Below, in pieces: positions 25,136 to 38,787 of a stretch of DNA of 64,000 bases. The stretch is taken from the NCBI GenBank assembly GCA_015680685.1, contig MNCI01006679.1:184501-248500 (forward strand), in the 5' to 3' direction. The DNA is from Gnetum montanum. Taxonomy: Eukaryota > Streptophyta > Gnetopsida > Gnetales > Gnetaceae. Each line of letters begins with the position of its first letter. The stretch's first letter is position 1. Below the pieces are notes generated by a model that saw only the letters and a program-made list of their open reading frames with translations, was not told the DNA's origin and made no database searches. Both the position numbers and the translations under genes were made by a program.

Positions 25136-25864
25136 GGTCTCGTAGTTAGAAAACCTGCCGAACTATTTAGTCTATCCTGAATACTTTCAGTAGCTCCTAG
25201 CATGGTCCCTGGGTAGACCATTAGCCAGGTCATGTGTCAAGCTGGGCAAGCTAGAGGATGTAGCAAGCCTGTCAACTTGAGAGATAGAAAATTCACTAGA
25301 TTGTATGGTATATTATCCACCTGGTTGGATGTTGCATTGACTATACTGCAGAGGGTGCTAGGTAAGCTCAGAAGCAGCTTTATAGTCATTAGGACTTTTG
25401 GGGTGCCATGTTCTGTGTTGAGTCGTGAGAGTCAAAAAATTAATGGTGTTTCATTCCATACTAACTACGCTAGGGTTTAAACTATTAGAAGCCTTGGGAT
25501 ATATTCCAAATCCCATTCACTTCCAAAATCTAGTTTCCACTTGTACATCTATGCCTTAAAAACTTAGGATTACTATAGGAAACTAGGTGTTAACATGGGT
25601 GTGAACTAAGCTATAAGAAATCCGAAAAGTCATGTCGACATTTGTTATTTTAGATGACTACACTAACTTAGAGCTTGACTATGTTGGATCATCATAGTCA
25701 AATGGAAAATTATGCCTTCCATCACCTCCTAGGAGCCCTAATCCATGAAGATTTATGACCAAAATTAATAGTTAGGTGTTGAAATTATGAGGCACCAAGC
25801 ACTAGGATAGCTTTAAATCTCATCACAAACTAGTTCTTGTGGATGACTATGCTAGCTAGTGTAG
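25136..25864. other. Unassigned remainder of element B before element C
   Basis: No coding frame, LTR or repeat recognised. It ends where the LTR of C begins. Confidence 0.3.
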
Positions 25865-27412
25865 TGATTGGAAAATTTAGTTGCTAGAAAATGAAAGATT
25901 GTAGTTGGATCAGCTTTAACCTTGGATCCTAAGGGTCTAGAAAAATAAGATTTAGAGTACCCTAGATAGTCTTGCTAATCACCCAAGTACTTACAGAGTG
26001 TCAATGAGGGTAATAACATGAAATTGCAATACAGATCTAAAAATATATGCATAAAATAATCCAAATTTAGCTATCTTGCATAATAATCAAAACTGTAAAC
26101 ATTTTTCTAATAAAACAAAGAAATTTTAGAGTGTGTAAAAGTATTCCCAAGGAAACTAAAAGGGTTTTCACATCACCAAGGGTTTGGAATCTATTGAAAC
26201 CAGTGGGTTTTGATGCCATAGTTAGATCCACAATCTAGAGGCTCCACAACTCCTAATGCTATCAAACCTTGTTGCAATCCTTACCAAATCTTCAACATTG
26301 GTGATGTAGGAAGGTAAGTTATATGGGGGTTTTGTGCAACCAAGAAGAGCCACAGTAGGAGTCTCAATGCCTAGGTTGCATACCATTTGTACAAAACCAT
26401 ATACAATCATAAGGGGATATAACAATGATCATAGTGGTTATAGGTTCCATGCTGAGATTGCTACAAACGCCTTATATTCGCAATGAATTCTTAAAGCTCT
26501 TGAAAACAAAATGTTGCAAATCTCAAAAAAGCTGGTACTATCAAAAGTTGGAAATCTTTCTCTCGTGTTAGAGCTTGATTTTTACAGGTTTATGGCCATA
26601 AATGTGGCTGAAAATTTGTAACTAATTGCTAATAGATTGCTACCATGTTCAGGTGTTAAAGGTGTCCAAATCTATCATGGTTTCTATGTATGGTAAGTTT
26701 TCATATCTCCAAGGTACCAAAACCCCTCTGATACAAGAAATAGTAAATGGAAAGTTTTCCCATGGTAGCTTCTTTCACCTAGACTGGGCCTTCCAGGAGT
26801 AACACTGGGATTGGAAGAACCACACTGGGGGTATGACATCCACATTGGGAACATGAAACCCACACTAAATTTGTAGGAGCCTCATTAGAGCTATAACACC
26901 ATCGCTGAGGTTGGAGCAATGCTGAGGTGCTGGAATAGTGCTAAAATGTTGGATCATGCTAAAGTGACACTAGGGGTGTGGGAGTTATACCTCACAACAC
27001 TAGGCATAGGTGATGTTACACATCCCCACAGGTGTTTCTAGCAATGCAAAATTTATACCACACACAAATCCTATGAAAATGCCAATTTTAACAATCCAAA
27101 AGTCATTTTTAATCCCCCTAAGTTCAAATATGAATATAATATGAACTTTTTCACATGGGGGTTAAGGCTTTATGAGGATTTTTTAGCTCCAAAAGCTTAA
27201 GTATGTGAAATTGTAGCTCATGGATTACAATATTCATATTTTATAATGAAATTTTAGTCTTGGATTTCATGGGGTAAAGCTTATAATGTCAAGAAGGTCA
27301 CAATATGCATTTTCTTGGTGGCGTCTCATTGGACCCTCTTTGTTGGTGTCTTAAGAATTGACTTGAGAGGCATTAATAAAGAATACAAAACATCACTACA
27401 AGTCCATAATCA
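25865..27412 (-). repeat. 3' LTR of element C
   Basis: On the + strand it begins TGATTGGAAAATTTAG and on the - strand it begins TGATTATGG after the PPT, so about 1,548 bp. Its left 310 bp align with 43,925-44,230 and its 26,170-26,350 section with 62,161-62,345, including GTTTGGAATCTATTGAAA and GATGCCATAGTTAG. Confidence 0.8.
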
Positions 27413-27415
27413 ACA

Positions 27416-27425
27416 TTCCCTCTCC
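27416..27425 (-). promoter_or_regulatory. Polypurine tract of element C
   Basis: GGAGAGGGAA on the - strand, three bases before the LTR start. Confidence 0.65.
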
Positions 27426-27839
27426 ATGCTTGATTTTTTGGTGTTGAACCATGCCAAAGAGTGCTTGTGATGATGATAGAAGGCTATGATGAGGTAATAA
27501 TGGTTAAGGATTATACTGGCTATAGGAAAATGGTTATGAAGGTTAAAAATGCATTCCATAGTTGACATCATGGCTACAATATGACATTGACATGCTAGTT
27601 AATCAATGGACTTTTATAGTTTCTATTTTGAATTATTGGTCACTCAACAATGCATTTGAGGAACCACCACCTCACTCCAAGGTTTCATTAGGTCATTAGG
27701 CTCCTCCTATTACATGTTTGAAGCCATTGATTTACCTCTTGGTCTTCATTGGCCTTTTAGCTGCTTGAAATTTTTCTTTTTCATTTTTTTGTGGTGTGAA
27801 ATCTTTATTAGGTTTCTTTTCCAAGGATAGTTATAAGGT
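27426..27839 (-). other. 3' untranslated region of element C
   Basis: Aligns with the 3' region of element A (13,980-14,300). A direct junction from the integrase zinc-binding part into this region at about 27,840 shows that the integrase core was deleted. Confidence 0.6.
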
Positions 27840-30470
27840 TGTTATGTTGTTGGCAAGTGTCACGATTTTTCTATAGGCAATCACTTTCCATATAGGGCTA
27901 GTAATAGCCTAACTATCTAGTCTTAGTAGCCATGGCTATAGGTCCTATATCTCCCCCACATACACCCTCATGAACTTGCTCTAGGACTATGTAGGCATTT
28001 TACCCAAGCACACTAACAATATAGCATCATAGGACAATCAACGTAATGTGTTATCACCTACTATGACATATTGTTTTGATCTTTTACGTACAAAATCCTT
28101 TTGAGTAGCAATTAGGATTTGTGAAGGTTCCCCATGCATAAGATTAAACTTGATATCGTCATACCACTCCTTTGGAGGGGTGGTATGAACTATGGCTACA
28201 AAGATACCCTTAGTGCTCTACATGATGGAAATAGCATAGTCCATAGTTTAAGGCAAATAACTTACTAAACACATTTGGTATCACACTATGGCCTAGCATT
28301 ACAATGGCATTGGCTATAGTGTTATCATTTTGGGGTACAAGTTGGATATTGGCATTTGTAAATTGTTGTATCACTTTCTTTCTAAGGTCATAATAAGGTT
28401 GCAAATTTTTGGCTTTACATACATAAACCTTAGTTACTTGGTTAATCACAAGTTATGAATTACCTTTGATCATTAAGCATTTGATTCCTAGGTCATAAGC
28501 TACCATCATCCCCCTGGTCATACCCTCATACTCAACTACATTATTGGTACATGAAAATTCAAAATGGTAAGTGAAGTATTGGATTTCACTAGATGGAAAT
28601 GTTATGATGGTAGAATCACTAGTCCCGTGGGAAATTGAAGCTTTATTAAAGTGCATGATCACCTCATAGTCCTTGGGTACATTACTAACAATGTTTATGT
28701 CTTCATTTGGAAATTAAGGATCCATGATTGCATGGTCTTCTACTGGTGAAATAGTAAGTTGTGGAGTTGTAGCTTGACCTTTTGATAAGGCTTGGAAAAC
28801 ATAATGAAAGTTAAACTCCATTGTTATGGCTTTCCAATGGGCTATATTGCTACTCTCATAAATGTTGGTCATTATGGCTCTAAGCACATTGTCTTTGTAA
28901 ATGACCTTGACCTAGCTCCTAAAGAGGTAGTGTCTTTAGTTCTTTAATGAAAAGATTAGGACAATACTTCTCTACTTCAATGTATTAAGTATCATGGACA
29001 ATTGATGCATGGTGTAAGTAGTATATAGGTAATTCCACTTCATCTTATCATTTATAATAGAGTAGAAAGGCAAAACATATGTTAAAGATGGTAAGGTATA
29101 TGTAAAAGTATTTATCCTCTTGTGAAGAATAGAATGTTGGTAGTTATGCTAACTCTTACCAAGGTTTTCAAAGGCTTCTTGCCATTGATCCATCCACTCA
29201 TAGTGAACTCCTTTCTTAAGGAAGTGTTGCATTGGTTGCAACTTATCTATAAGCCTAGTGATAAACCTATAGATAAATTGTAATCTACCTTGTAATCCCT
29301 TAAGCTTCTTAAGGTTAGCTAGTGTTGCCAGGCTGGATATGGTCTTAACCTTATTAGGATCGATATGTATTCTTGCTTTGGATACTAGAAAGCCAAGCAT
29401 TTTACTAGTTTTGACACCAAAGACATACATTTTGGGATTAAGCCTAATCTCATGTTTGAGACATCATTTTAACACAAGGTAAAGGTCATGTGTATGATCA
29501 TTGGCCACCTTGCACTTAATGGTTATATCATCTATGAAATCATTGAGTAAACCTGACATATAATCACTAAATATATACATCATAGCTCTTTGGTAGGTTG
29601 CTTCTGCATTCTTTAGGCCAAAGAACATCATGGTATAAAAAAAGGTACTCCAATGAGTCATGAAGTTCATATTGAGTTGATAATTTTAGTTAATCCTAAT
29701 CTAGTTGTATCCTGAGAACCTATTCATAAAGGATAATAAGGCATGTCTGGCTATAGTATCGATAAGTTGATCAATACTAGGCATAGGGAAATTGTCTTTG
29801 ATAGTTTCCTTATTTAGGGCTTAGAAATCAATGTAAATATTTATACTTTAATTTTTCCTAGGGGCTACCACTATGAGAGACACCCATTCTATATAATCAA
29901 CAACTCTAATGAAACTAGCTTAATATAGTTTTGCGATTTCATTATGAACTACTAGGGCCAAATCAAATCAAACCTTACAAATGTTTTGCTTAACTGATCT
30001 AATAGTAAGATCAAGTATGATGTTATGTTGGACTACATGTGGGTCTAGACCTAGCATATCTTTGTATGGCTAGGCAAAGGCCTTAATGTTATCTTTTAGG
30101 ACCTTGGTGATATCTTGAGCCTATTGAGGTTCTAGTAAGAAACTTAGTTTCAAGTTTTTCTCCTTATCATTGTGTATCATGATAGGAACCTCAACTAGAG
30201 ATTCTTTGGTAATTTCACTAGCTTCTAGATCAAGGGTTTTAACTAGGTTTTTAGGCTACTCTAGAGGTCTCTCTATCGAGGCTATATGATCAACAAGACT
30301 TTCAAGCTCAAGATCTAGGCAATTAAAGTCGATGCATTGTTCAACATCACCATGTGGTCCATTTAGACTTAATGGTAAGATGATTTTCTTTTAGGTATCC
30401 ATACTCTAATCCTACATTTTAACCATAATGACATTAAATGGCACTTGGATAAAAATGAGTAAATAATTCC
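27840..30470 (-). pseudogene. pol: pol of element C: RT, RNase H, second RNase H, start of integrase
   Basis: The N-terminal block near 30,230-30,440 shares LDLELESLVDHIA with A. RT (about 29,470-30,050) carries FFGLKNAEATYQRAM and the catalytic box DFIDDITIKCK, so the two aspartates are kept. Thumb and RNase H sequence follow with LGFLVSKARIHIDPNKVK and LKGLQGRLQFIYRFI. The archaeal-type RNase H (28,200-28,680) shows FNKASISHGTSDS, NNVVEYEGMTRGM and NDNTIANA. The integrase zinc-binding region (about 27,840-28,060) is recognisable, then all of the DDE core is absent. Stops throughout. Confidence 0.82.
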
Positions 30471-31079
30471 AAAATATCTTAATAAGTATGCAAACACATG
30501 CTATTTCATGATCAAAAAAATTGTAAACAAGGTCAACTAAGGCTCTAAGAGGTAAGTGAAGGGAAATAAGTTGGAATAAAGGCTACATAAGGCAAGATAA
30601 AGGTCAAATGAAGTTGAAGCATAATGAAGTATGAAAAATAAGGTCAAATATGGTCAACTAATCTTACACTTTTGCTAGTTTTAGGCCTTAGTGGGCCATT
30701 TTTCTAGTTTAAGGCCATCGTAAGCCATGGCTACATGGTGTTAAATGATGATCAAGAAATACCACCTAACACTAATAAAAGGCTAAAAAAAGTTCAAAAA
30801 AGGTAATAATAGAGAAAATAAGGTATATATGATGACATTGAAGTTATGTAGAGGCTGAATGTTGTCAACAATGCATGACCAAGTCAAAATATGTCGAAAC
30901 ACCATGAAACAAGGTCAAATTAGTCAAAGTAGAATACATGTGGTAGAACATGGTTAATATTGGTTGAAAAGGATAAGATTTTACTAGTTTTAGTCCTTAC
31001 TAAGACATGGAATAAGGCTACAAGATTGATAGGTAAGTTTGAACATTTATGAAGGTTATTTTAGGGCTATTTTGGGTAA
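30471..31079 (-). other. Spacer upstream of pol of C with GGCC-dyad words
   Basis: Noncoding. At 30,655-30,745 it contains two to three module-border units in reverse orientation (CTAGTTTTAGGCCTTAGTGG, CTAGTTTAAGGCCATCG). Confidence 0.55.
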
Positions 31080-33260
31080 AAAAAATGAAGGCTTTTTGGG
31101 CATCCACATTGGATTCGTATTGACTAGCATGGGTGGAATGACCCTAAGCATGGATGAAATGGTCAAGTGATTTCCTACATTGATTTTAACCATTCTTTTA
31201 CCTCCAATTTCCTATATGATTAGCATTGTGGATTAGGAAAGCAAATAGGTCAATTCTAGCATTGATTTCAACCTCTAAAAATCCACATTAAGGCTTGGAA
31301 CTACCACGAATGTTGGAGCAACATTGGCCAACATGGTCCTAGTGTGGCTACCAAGAAAAATTAATTTCAAGGCATCTAGAGGATCATAATTGGTGTTCTA
31401 TGGTCTTCCCAAGGTAGCACAAGGTCACAATAGTAAAAATTGATCATTTTAAAGGTTGAATCTTACAATGGATGTAGGTTCTAGGGTCATACCCCCTAGA
31501 TCCATGCTAGCCAACATGGATGGAAGGGGTATTAGCATGTCTATCCTAGATTTGGTAATTATAAGATCAAAAAAGAATCAAGTTGTAGATAAATCTAGAA
31601 TTTTGTAGTTGTATGTTACACATTTGAGTTTTAAGGCCATTTGAAGAATGTTTTATGGGTAGAACCTTGTTGGAGGCCTCACCCATGCTGGCTAGCATGT
31701 CTCTAATACCCCTGAACATTTGTACATTTAATTTTTAATTTTTGGATGCTTTTTCAGATTTCTAGTGTTGCTAGTAGTGGTGTTTGAGGTTTTAACTTAA
31801 AAATGACTAGTTGATGGCTTTTTGAGGTGTGGGATGGTTATGTATCCCTTTTTCCATCATGGTTAGCATTACTCTAGTGTGGTTGATGGGCTTTGATGAG
31901 AATTAATGATATAAATGAGGTTGAATGATTGTCAGTTTGAGGTTTTAGCATTCTAGGATCTACTAGGAGAGGTTTTATGCTTCTAGGCATCTCAATGTGT
32001 TCCCAAAAGTGGTAAGTAACCCTACCCACACTAGAGCCATGCTACCTAGTGTGACTTTGGTTCCTCTCAACATGGATACTTGGGGTTCTTAAAATTTTTT
32101 GAGTTTTTATAGCAACTTGACCAAGCATGTGAGCTCCCAAGGTTTCAAATGTAAATAGTAGGGTTTTGGAACCAAAATCAACCATTTTGATATTTTTTTA
32201 TAGTCATTCCTCCTAAGCCACATTGGCCAATGTGGATGAAGGGGGATGATAGCCTTTTACTATTTTTAGATTTATTTTTTGACATCTAGTGGTTATGGAA
32301 GGTTGCAGTAGAGTTTTAAGGTCATAGGGGTAGACTTTAAGGCTATTTTAGGCTATGGATTGGGTTTTATAGTTCCAACCAAAAGTACACACATTGGACA
32401 GCATGGGTGAGGGGTTCCCCAACATGGGGAAGGTGTGAGACATGAATTTCAACCTATATGTTTGTTAATTCTTGACTACCATAGGGTATGAAGAGCTACT
32501 AAGGCTATGGGAGTAAGTTTGAATGCTATTTTGAGGTATTAGTATGTTTTTATGGGTTCCCCTAGAGCATCCAAGCTAGACCCATGCTGGCCAATGTGGA
32601 TGAAGGGTTTCCTAGCATGGAAAAGGTAGGAAGCATGCAACTTGACTTTCTTTTGACTAGTTCTAGTTATCAGAGGCTATGGATAAGTGTTAAGATAAAA
32701 AGTTTTTAACTAGGAGGTTGATTTTAGGGTTTTAAAGTTATACACCACTCATCCACATTGGAGCCATGCTAGGCAGCATGTTTGGGATGCTCCACAACAT
32801 GGCTCTAGAAAATTCCAAGGTTTTTAATACCTTGGGACTTTATTTGATAAAGTTTTGAAGCTATTCGGAAGGTCTAGTGGGGTTTTAGGTTTTTTGGGTT
32901 AATTTTGGGGTTGAGTCAAGGCTTGATTAATGCTAGTGAATGTTATACCCCTTTGGGAAATGTTGGTTAGCATGGATGAGGCCTTGTCCAATGTGGTTAC
33001 CAAAAATGGTAAGTTGCATGGAGGGTTCTAGCCCTTCATAGGATTTAGGGTTTAGCAAAGTTAAATTTAGATACTAAAAATAGCAAAGCTATTAAGGATT
33101 CATGGCTATGGGGCATGAGAGGTTAGAACCCATGCTAGATCCACACTACATAGTGTGGGTGAGGGGGTTATGAGGTTGGAAGAGATTTATGTGGATTCAA
33201 GGAGGTTATACCCTAGCATAGAGGAGGGTTTTAGGCTTCAAACCCACTTTTCTTGGAAGG
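31080..33260. repeat. Tandem array of about 180 bp units, element C
   Basis: About 11-12 imperfect units anchored by words like CCATGCTAGCCAACATGGAT and CATGCTGGCCAATGTGGATG, often followed by GAAGGGG. Anchors lie near 31,495, 31,690, 31,855, 32,033, 32,215, 32,395, 32,575, 32,755, 32,940 and 33,135, a step of about 165-195 bp. The core CATGCTAGC is shared with the array of A, but the rest of the unit differs. Confidence 0.8.
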
Positions 33261-33626
33261 TGCCTGGTGGGTTCCATCCAAATTCAAACTTTTAAGCTTT
33301 GTTTACAACTCCCATCGTCTTAGCATTTCTTGAACTTCCCCCATTTTGAAATACTAGTGCACCATGATTTTTAGTCCATGGATTTAGCAATGGAGGTTTG
33401 AAGGAGATGCTTAGGTTCAAACTTGATTTTTATGGTTGTTTTGCTTAAAAATCATTTGCACAATTCATTCTTCTCCTAGTAGTGCATTGGTTAGAGCTCT
33501 AACAAATATTTGTCACCACAAAATCCATCAATCCTCAACATGGTTGATCAAGGTGTCCTCCCAAAGCAACATTTCTATGAAGATTGCTACAAATTTCAGA
33601 GGTTTTCAATGTTGTTAACCAATATC

Positions 33627-36600
33627 ATGAAGAAGAAGGGAAGCAACAATACGAATCCCATCCTAGAAGATGCTAATGTAACTACAAGAGGTTTCTCCCA
33701 CTTTCCATGGCCCATGATTGGACAAGGATCCTTAGAAATCACCCCAAGGTAGGCCATTACTATCCATTTTTATGCATTCTTGGTCTTTTTTGTTGTTTTT
33801 CTAGTTTGGAAATTGGACATTTTTCCAGATTTGGACTATTCTAGTGGATAGAATTGAATTATGGAAAAATAAAACTCCATTATTTGGTGGGTTTTATGTG
33901 TTTTTAGTGTTTCTTGGTCATTTAAACTAGTTTTATGTAGGTTTTACATTAGGTTTTAGTTAATTTCTGTGTATTTTTTGCTATTTTGGTAAAAATGAAA
34001 TACTACATTTGAATTTTTTTATTAACCAAATGGTAAAAAATTTTAAATTTTCAGCTCCATATGATTTTAATTCAATTTTTAGAAATTAGAATAGTTTTTG
34101 AACCACTAGATTCAAGCTCACAAATAATTCTCCAATAGTTTCTCCATAAATCAGTTCACAGTGATTTTGCTATTTTAGCTATTTTATGGCATTTTTTGTA
34201 GATTTTGTAAAATAGTGATTTATGAATTATGTTTATTTAAAGTCACAATTTCTTATTTTTAGGTCTTAGCTTTCAAATGGCTATGTTTTTATGCAATTTT
34301 GTGTTATGGTTAATTTTCGATAAATTTTTTGGTCAACTGGTGTAAGTGTGTTTTCATGTCACTTCATGAATCTTTCCTAAAATGATTATAGGGATTTTTC
34401 ATGTTTTCAATTTATAGTTCTATATTATTTATTTAATATTTATAATAGTCTTAGAATCACTACATTTGGAGTTACATTTGATTTTTAATGATTTTTCTTA
34501 CAAGGTCACACAAATTGAGGTTTTCTAGGCTTTAGTTGTTTTACCCCTTGAAGATGGGTAGCATTGACACATGGGATGATTCTTTCTATCAACATCCCAT
34601 GTTCATTGGGATACTAGGAGATGTTATGAGTGATGTAGAATTGATTTCATTAATGTTAAAATTTTTTTGTTATTTTTTACTAGTGATATGCTATGACCAT
34701 TTTTCTTGGTTTTGATGTTGTTGTTTGAGCTTTGATTAAACTTGGACAAAGTGTTGCTTAATGTTTTGAATCTATTTTAAGTTTGGGATTCTAATGTTGA
34801 TGTTTTTGTAATTTTAGTTATCATGTTTAATGTTTTCCTAGGCTACTTGAATGTGTATTTTTTGAAATTTTAAAGAATTTTGGACTAACATCCATAGAGT
34901 TTTTATGATGGCTAGTTTCACCATTAAGTAGGATGTTTGACAAGATTCTCATGAAATTAAAAGTATTGTATGGTTGTTGTTACACTTGGCTATCGTTATG
35001 ATTGTTCCTAGTTTTTTCTTGTTTTGTTTCCAATGATTATAATTGTTTTTAACAGTATGTGTTGTTTCCATGTAGAGCCTTCCTTAAGGCCATCTTGGTG
35101 GTGGTTGAACTAGAGGGGATACGTTAGTACATCAACTTCCCCAAAATCAACATTCCTCCTACTAACATGGTTCTAGAGTGGGGCTCCTTATGGTTCCAAT
35201 TAGTGATAAGAAAGTTCCTTGTCTACCTTCTTCAAAACCTTAGTGTAATTATATGAACACACTTTTCTATGTACATAGTTGGCACCATTGTGGAGATCCT
35301 ATTACCTTGGTCTTCTAATATGATCATAAAGTTCATAATAGATTATCCCAAGACATGCATAGAAGGGAAGGTTTTGGATAGGAGTGTCACCTAGGGGACC
35401 TACCAGTTTTTCCAAATGTGGATAATGCCAAAGTATTCTTAGTACAATGTTGAGAACACTCTAATGGTGGTACACTAGGCCCACACATTGTTCCAGAATC
35501 TTCCTAGCATACTGTACCATGTAGATGGGTAAGTATAGTTGTGGTTCTTTTTTTTTTTGCTATGTTTTGGTTTATTTGTTCTACCTAATCTTCTTTGGCT
35601 TATACGTTCTAACATTTCGAATGCTAAACATTTGGCAAGTACAAGGTTAATGACCAAGGCTTCATCAAGAATGATCAAACCTTGGAGGTGGCTTAGACTA
35701 TAGTGGGTGTATTTACTAGGAGCCTAATAATAAGAACCATAGTGGTTGATAAATTAAAGGGTTATTTCAATAAATACATTTATGTTTTTTCTCTAGCCTT
35801 CAAGAGGTGTGTTGCCACCAAAATAGCTCACAATTGATGAGTGGCCCTGAAGCATCTTTCAAAAAAGAAAACCACCATTGTGACCTCCACACAACCTTCA
35901 CTGAGTAAGAAGAAAAAAGTAGAAAAAATTATGGTCTAGCTTTTTATACTAACATTTTCATGGTTATGTAGTTCTAGGATATTTTAGTTCACAGTGTTCT
36001 AGCTATACTTTGGTTATACATGATGTGTCTATGCTAAGGCTAATGGACCTTTTTTGTTGTCTTACAGGGGCTTTCACCTCCTCTAGGGTCACCTTAGTTA
36101 TTTTAGGACATCCCAAGGAAAATTTCATCTTGAAATTTGGTGAAGTAAAATCAGGAAAATGTTGGTTGAGGGAATAGACACCTAGAAATATTTAGGTGAG
36201 CATTACTCCTGTAGGTTTCCTTGATCTTTTCATGGCACCTACCCCAACCATCCTTGCCAATGATATGATGAACATTATTGACTCATTTGATGAAGAAGCC
36301 AAGATATTCATCACCAAGGTGCATAATGTACCAATCACCTTGCCCATTGATGAGGCTACCTTTTATTACTTCTTTGGTATTCCCACTAAAGGAATGAGGG
36401 TTGTCACCAAACCAACTAAGGAGGTAGGCCATTATAAGGAGTTAGAGTCATGGTTGGGTGCTCATCGCAGTCATTTTGGGTTATCCCTTGAGGATTTCTA
36501 GGTTAATGAAGCAAGGGATTTCTATCCCTTATTTTGATCCCATGCCTTCCCTAAGTTATTTTCCTAGAATAAGATGATTGGAATTACCTAGATGTGGACC

Positions 36601-38787
36601 ATGATAAGGATCCTAACAAAAGGTGCTTGGTTTAACTAGTTTGCTCACTTGGCCTCTAGGTTCTATGAGGAAATTCTCAAACTCTAAGAGGATCTCACCA
36701 CAATATGCCACATGCACTATGCATTCTTTGAGGCATATTTGAGGAGATTCATAGAGTTCTTGGTGGTGAGGAGGGATGGACAATGGATGAGCCAAGACAA
36801 ATTCCAACTCTGTAGGCCTTGGATAAAGCTCATTTATCCAACCATGCAAGCCTAAAACCCACCAAAGGATGTTGGGAAATCGATGTCTATCACCACTAAG
36901 GAACTTAGTGATAGGCATTATGCCTCCTCTAGCAACATGATGGTGGAGCCTCACATTTATCAAGCTAACATTGAGAGGGCCAAGGAGGTGTGCATTGAAG
37001 CTGATGAGGTAGCTAAAGCAAAGTTGAAATGACCCATGGTAGAAGTAGTAGCACTAGCCACCAAGTTCTAAGAGGAGGCTTATCCTCAAGTTTGAATGAA
37101 TGCATGGGGTAGTTACCGGTATGTTCTAATTTCATTTTTTCCTTAGGCTATTCTATTTTTATGTTCAAAGATTCTAAAGTTATGTCATTATAATCTTGTT
37201 ATTTTGGTAAGTTGTTCTAATGTTTTGGGTTTCTAGTTCTTGTAGATAAATAGTAAGACCTAGTAGCCCAAGCTGCAGAAGCAATAGAATAGAAAAGTTG
37301 CATGGAGGAGGTACTTATATAGTAACATAAGGAGGAGGGGTTAGCCAACATTGTGTTGGACAACCTGGACACCTTATTTGATGAGCCACTGCTAGGGAAA
37401 CCCCTAGTTATCATCCCAGATGAGGATCCCAATATGCATAAATATTTGTGCTATTTGTTATAGTTTATTGTTTTATGTTTAGTTTTTATTCTAATTATTC
37501 ATTAATTATTATACTTGTTGTAGTTCTTGAGCTATAGACAGAAGCCTCTACCTTTACATTTTTCATAAAATCATGGGTAAAAGTTCCAAACAAAGTGGAA
37601 CTCATGATGGAGTAGCTAAGGACATAATCAATCAATTGCAATAAGTTTCTTCTTATATTAGTAAGAACTTCATTTTATTTTACCTTAATTTATTATGTTA
37701 TTTTTCATAGGTTTATATGGTCATAGGTTATGCTTATGGCTATTCATATTGTATATTGTGCTTATGGGTATATTTTATAGTTATATTATTTATACTGCCT
37801 ATAGTTGCATGGGATCCTAACTGTGACATGAAGATTGACTCCTTGCCCAAGCTCCCTCCTAAGGTGGAAAAGGTACCATAGAAGTTAAATGAAACTACAA
37901 CTAATCTTGCAGTTTCTTGTGCAAAAACTTCATGATAGTTCCAAAGGTTAAATGAATCCCTATGGGAGCAAGTTGTGGCCTTAAAGAAGGAGAACAAGAG
38001 GTAAGCCTAGATGATAATTAATTTATAGGATTGTAAGACCTTTGTGGAAGCCCAAGTGGCTAACATAAAGACCTTACAAAATAAGGAGATTATATGGACT
38101 TGCTATTGGAAGGTCATTCATGACAAGGTTTTTTTTGCTAAGGAGATGGTTGAGTAGTGGTTGTAGATGAACATCATTACTTGCAAAGCCAAGAATTGGA
38201 AGGATTATTATTCCTAGGTCCTAGAGTGGGGTTGAGCACAAAAAGACCATAAAAATAAGTACAAGGATTATTGTGAGGCTTATCTAAAGTGGTTGAAAGA
38301 GGATACTACTAAACAACTTAAGATGGAGCTTTTCATTAAGGGAATTCAAGCTGAAAGTTCCTACAAACTATTTGAAGGCATTCTCATGGTGGTTGAATCC
38401 CCTACTTGTTAGGTTCCCATTACTACAAGTGAAATGTTGACTACCATAGTGTCACAGAATCCATCCACATGGATGGAGATCGATGAGAGCAGCATCATCA
38501 TAGGTATTAATCTTGAGGATGTGGATTGGATCCACATGATAGAAGATCAAATCCACCATTGACTAGAGGATTTCCTTCAACATCTTCCCCTAGAATTCAT
38601 CATGTTAGATTTCCTATAGGTTTGATTTTATAATGTTTTAGTTTTATTTAAGTTATTGGCATGTTGTTGTTGTGCATTGATTACTAATTGATCTTATGTT
38701 GTTATGTTACAAGCACTAGGTGATCTCAGGGACCCCAATGATGTGGATGGGAATAACCTTTCATCTCATCCTCCAAATTTCCCTTAG
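33627..38787 (+). pseudogene. Antisense gene of element C: eight-exon pseudophosphatase-fusion gene (degenerate)
   Basis: Exons: 1, 33627-33748 (donor GTAGGC); 2, 35076-35528 (acceptor ATGTAG, donor GTAAGT); 3, about 35639-35936; 4, 36068-37118 (acceptor TTACAG, donor GTATGT); 5, about 37246-37434; 6, about 37524-37644; 7, 37805-38619 (acceptor CTATAG); 8, about 38713-38787 with TAG. Exon 2 holds the FCP1/NIF-like fold (FLVYLLQNLSVII, IIDYPKTC, NTLMVVH, LFQNLPSILY) with the nucleophile motif reading VVELEG and no DDS. Exon 4 begins near GFLDLFMAPTP, IDSFDEEAKIF and FFGIPTKG. Exon 7 aligns with D over its length (DSLPKLPPKVEKVP). Exons 1, 2 and 7 keep the phases of D exactly. Many stops; the exon 3 acceptor is AA instead of AG. 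Confidence 0.78.

Larger units (their letters stand above)
14831..25864 (+). mobile_element. Element B: fragment of a Tat-like element, split by a copia element
   Basis: Defined by three exons of the antisense gene (exon 3 at 15180-15454, exon 2 at 15546-15997, exon 1 at 22638-22759, all - strand) and, on the far side of exon 1, an array of about 190 bp period (23,925-25,135). Exon order implies that its gag-pol strand would be +. No gag, protease or pol of its own is seen. The left border against A (about 14,830-15,000) is unclear, and on the right it is cut by the LTR of element C at 25,865. Sequence at 14,831-15,179 contains intron 3 and possibly a diverged start of exon 4. Confidence 0.65.
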
